Shown: positions 6,417 to 6,696 of the stretch, in pieces
Numbering within the stretch: the first letter of the stretch is position 1
Layout of the letters: every line of letters starts with the position of its first letter
Assembly: GCA_905479845.1 (NCBI GenBank)
Contig: CAJQOB010000163.1
Coordinates: 1-6,696, forward strand
Direction: 5' to 3'
DNA length: 6,696 nucleotides
Source of the DNA: an uncultured Flavobacteriales bacterium
Lineage (GTDB): Bacteria > Bacteroidota > Bacteroidia > Flavobacteriales_D > Crocinitomicaceae
Position numbers and translations under genes: made by a program
Notes under the pieces: model-generated
What the model was told of the DNA's origin: nothing
Databases searched by the model: none
The model's input: the letters and a program-made list of their open reading frames with translations, nothing else

Positions 6417-6696
6417 ATGTTAATAATGTGCTTTGATAATGTTAGTTACGCTGAAGAATCTCGTCACCGAGACACACTGGTTATTGAGAAATCAGACTTA
6501 GACTCCCCTATTTTCTTCAGTGCACGAGATTCCATCTACTCAGATTTAAAGAAGAAACAAGTGCATCTTACGGTGATGCTAAGGTGGATAATGGTGAAAT
6601 TAAGATGAGCGCTGGCTACATTTTAATTGATCTAGATAAGAATGAAGTTTTAGCGACTTACGCCTATGATCGAGATTCGAACAAGGTGGAATTTCC
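6417..6696 (+). CDS. lptD: LptD/OstA-like LPS-assembly protein, N-terminal part, with apparent frameshift (runs off right edge)
   Basis: The 5' end of an outer-membrane LPS-assembly gene. From 6417 the frame gives SYAEESRHRDTLVIEKSDLDS and then IFFSARDSIYSDLKKKQVHL, typical of the region just after the signal peptide in Bacteroidota LptD. At about 6569 that frame leaves the family pattern and stops at 6608. Reading instead from T6569 gives YGDAKVDNGEIKMSAGYI, then LIDLDKNEVLAT and more to the edge, the OstA-domain motif in which HLYGDA is normally continuous. One base is therefore missing, most simply CTTTAC read as CTTAC. LptD forms the barrel that places LPS in the outer leaflet and is usually essential where LPS is made, so a sequence error is as likely as a real mutation. 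The start is uncertain: 6417 gives only a weak signal peptide without basic residues. It is divergent from the amidase. An LptA-like OstA protein is the alternative. Confidence 0.65.
6566..6571 (+). other. Apparent one-base deletion (frameshift) in the LptD-like gene
   Basis: Before this point the protein is coherent in the frame of 6417 (through QVHL); after it, in the frame of 6569 (YGDAKV onward, open to the window edge). Restoring one T to the TT at 6568-6569 gives an uninterrupted HLYGDA motif. No canonical slippery heptamer followed by a strong hairpin is visible, so programmed frameshifting is unlikely. Confidence 0.7.

Overview
The window looks like chromosomal DNA from a Bacteroidota bacterium, most likely the order Flavobacteriales (perhaps a Crocinitomicaceae/Cryomorphaceae-type lineage, low confidence). 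The grounds are moderate-to-low GC, starts mostly without Shine-Dalgarno sequences, a TAnnTTTG-type promoter element, lipoproteins with an Asp/Lys-rich tail after the lipidated Cys, a small family known mainly from Flavobacteriia and misnamed 'ABC transporter ATPase', and an LptD-type gene divergent from an amidase/MCE pair.

Almost everything lies on the minus strand in one tight run, read from right to left. It starts with a periplasmic N-acetylmuramoyl-L-alanine amidase with a C-terminal SPOR-like domain (6299-5127). Next come an MCE/MlaD-like lipid-transport protein (5122-4082), a membrane 4Fe-4S protein with a NarI-like helical domain (4069-2735), a small HAD phosphatase (2735-2307), a two-CCG-domain HdrB/HdrD-like iron-sulfur protein (2303-1515) and the 'ABC transporter ATPase' family protein (1513-1067). 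Gaps in this run are -1 to 12 bases, so it reads as an operon. After 83 bases follow two tandem paralogous lipoproteins: a complete copy (983-195) and the first 51 codons of a second copy (154-1, running off the left edge).

On the plus strand, beyond a 117-base divergent promoter region, the 5' end of an LptD/OstA-like LPS-assembly gene begins near 6417 and runs off the right edge. It is interrupted by an apparent one-base deletion near 6569, and its start region is also odd.

Functionally, the right half is about the envelope: peptidoglycan cleavage, lipid traffic and LPS assembly. The middle encodes what looks like a split EtfD/HdrDE-type membrane oxidoreductase: a haem-b-like membrane part plus two [4Fe-4S] clusters in one protein, and CCG (non-cubane cluster) domains in the other. 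Its likely job is passing electrons from a soluble donor such as ETF to menaquinone. The left end is a diverging family of probably surface-exposed lipoproteins.

I see no RNA gene, mobile element, CRISPR array or defence system. The points most worth a second look are the unusually strong ribosome binding site on the left-edge lipoprotein (degraded in its paralogue), the HAD gene wedged between the two redox subunits, and the frame disruption in the LptD-like gene.
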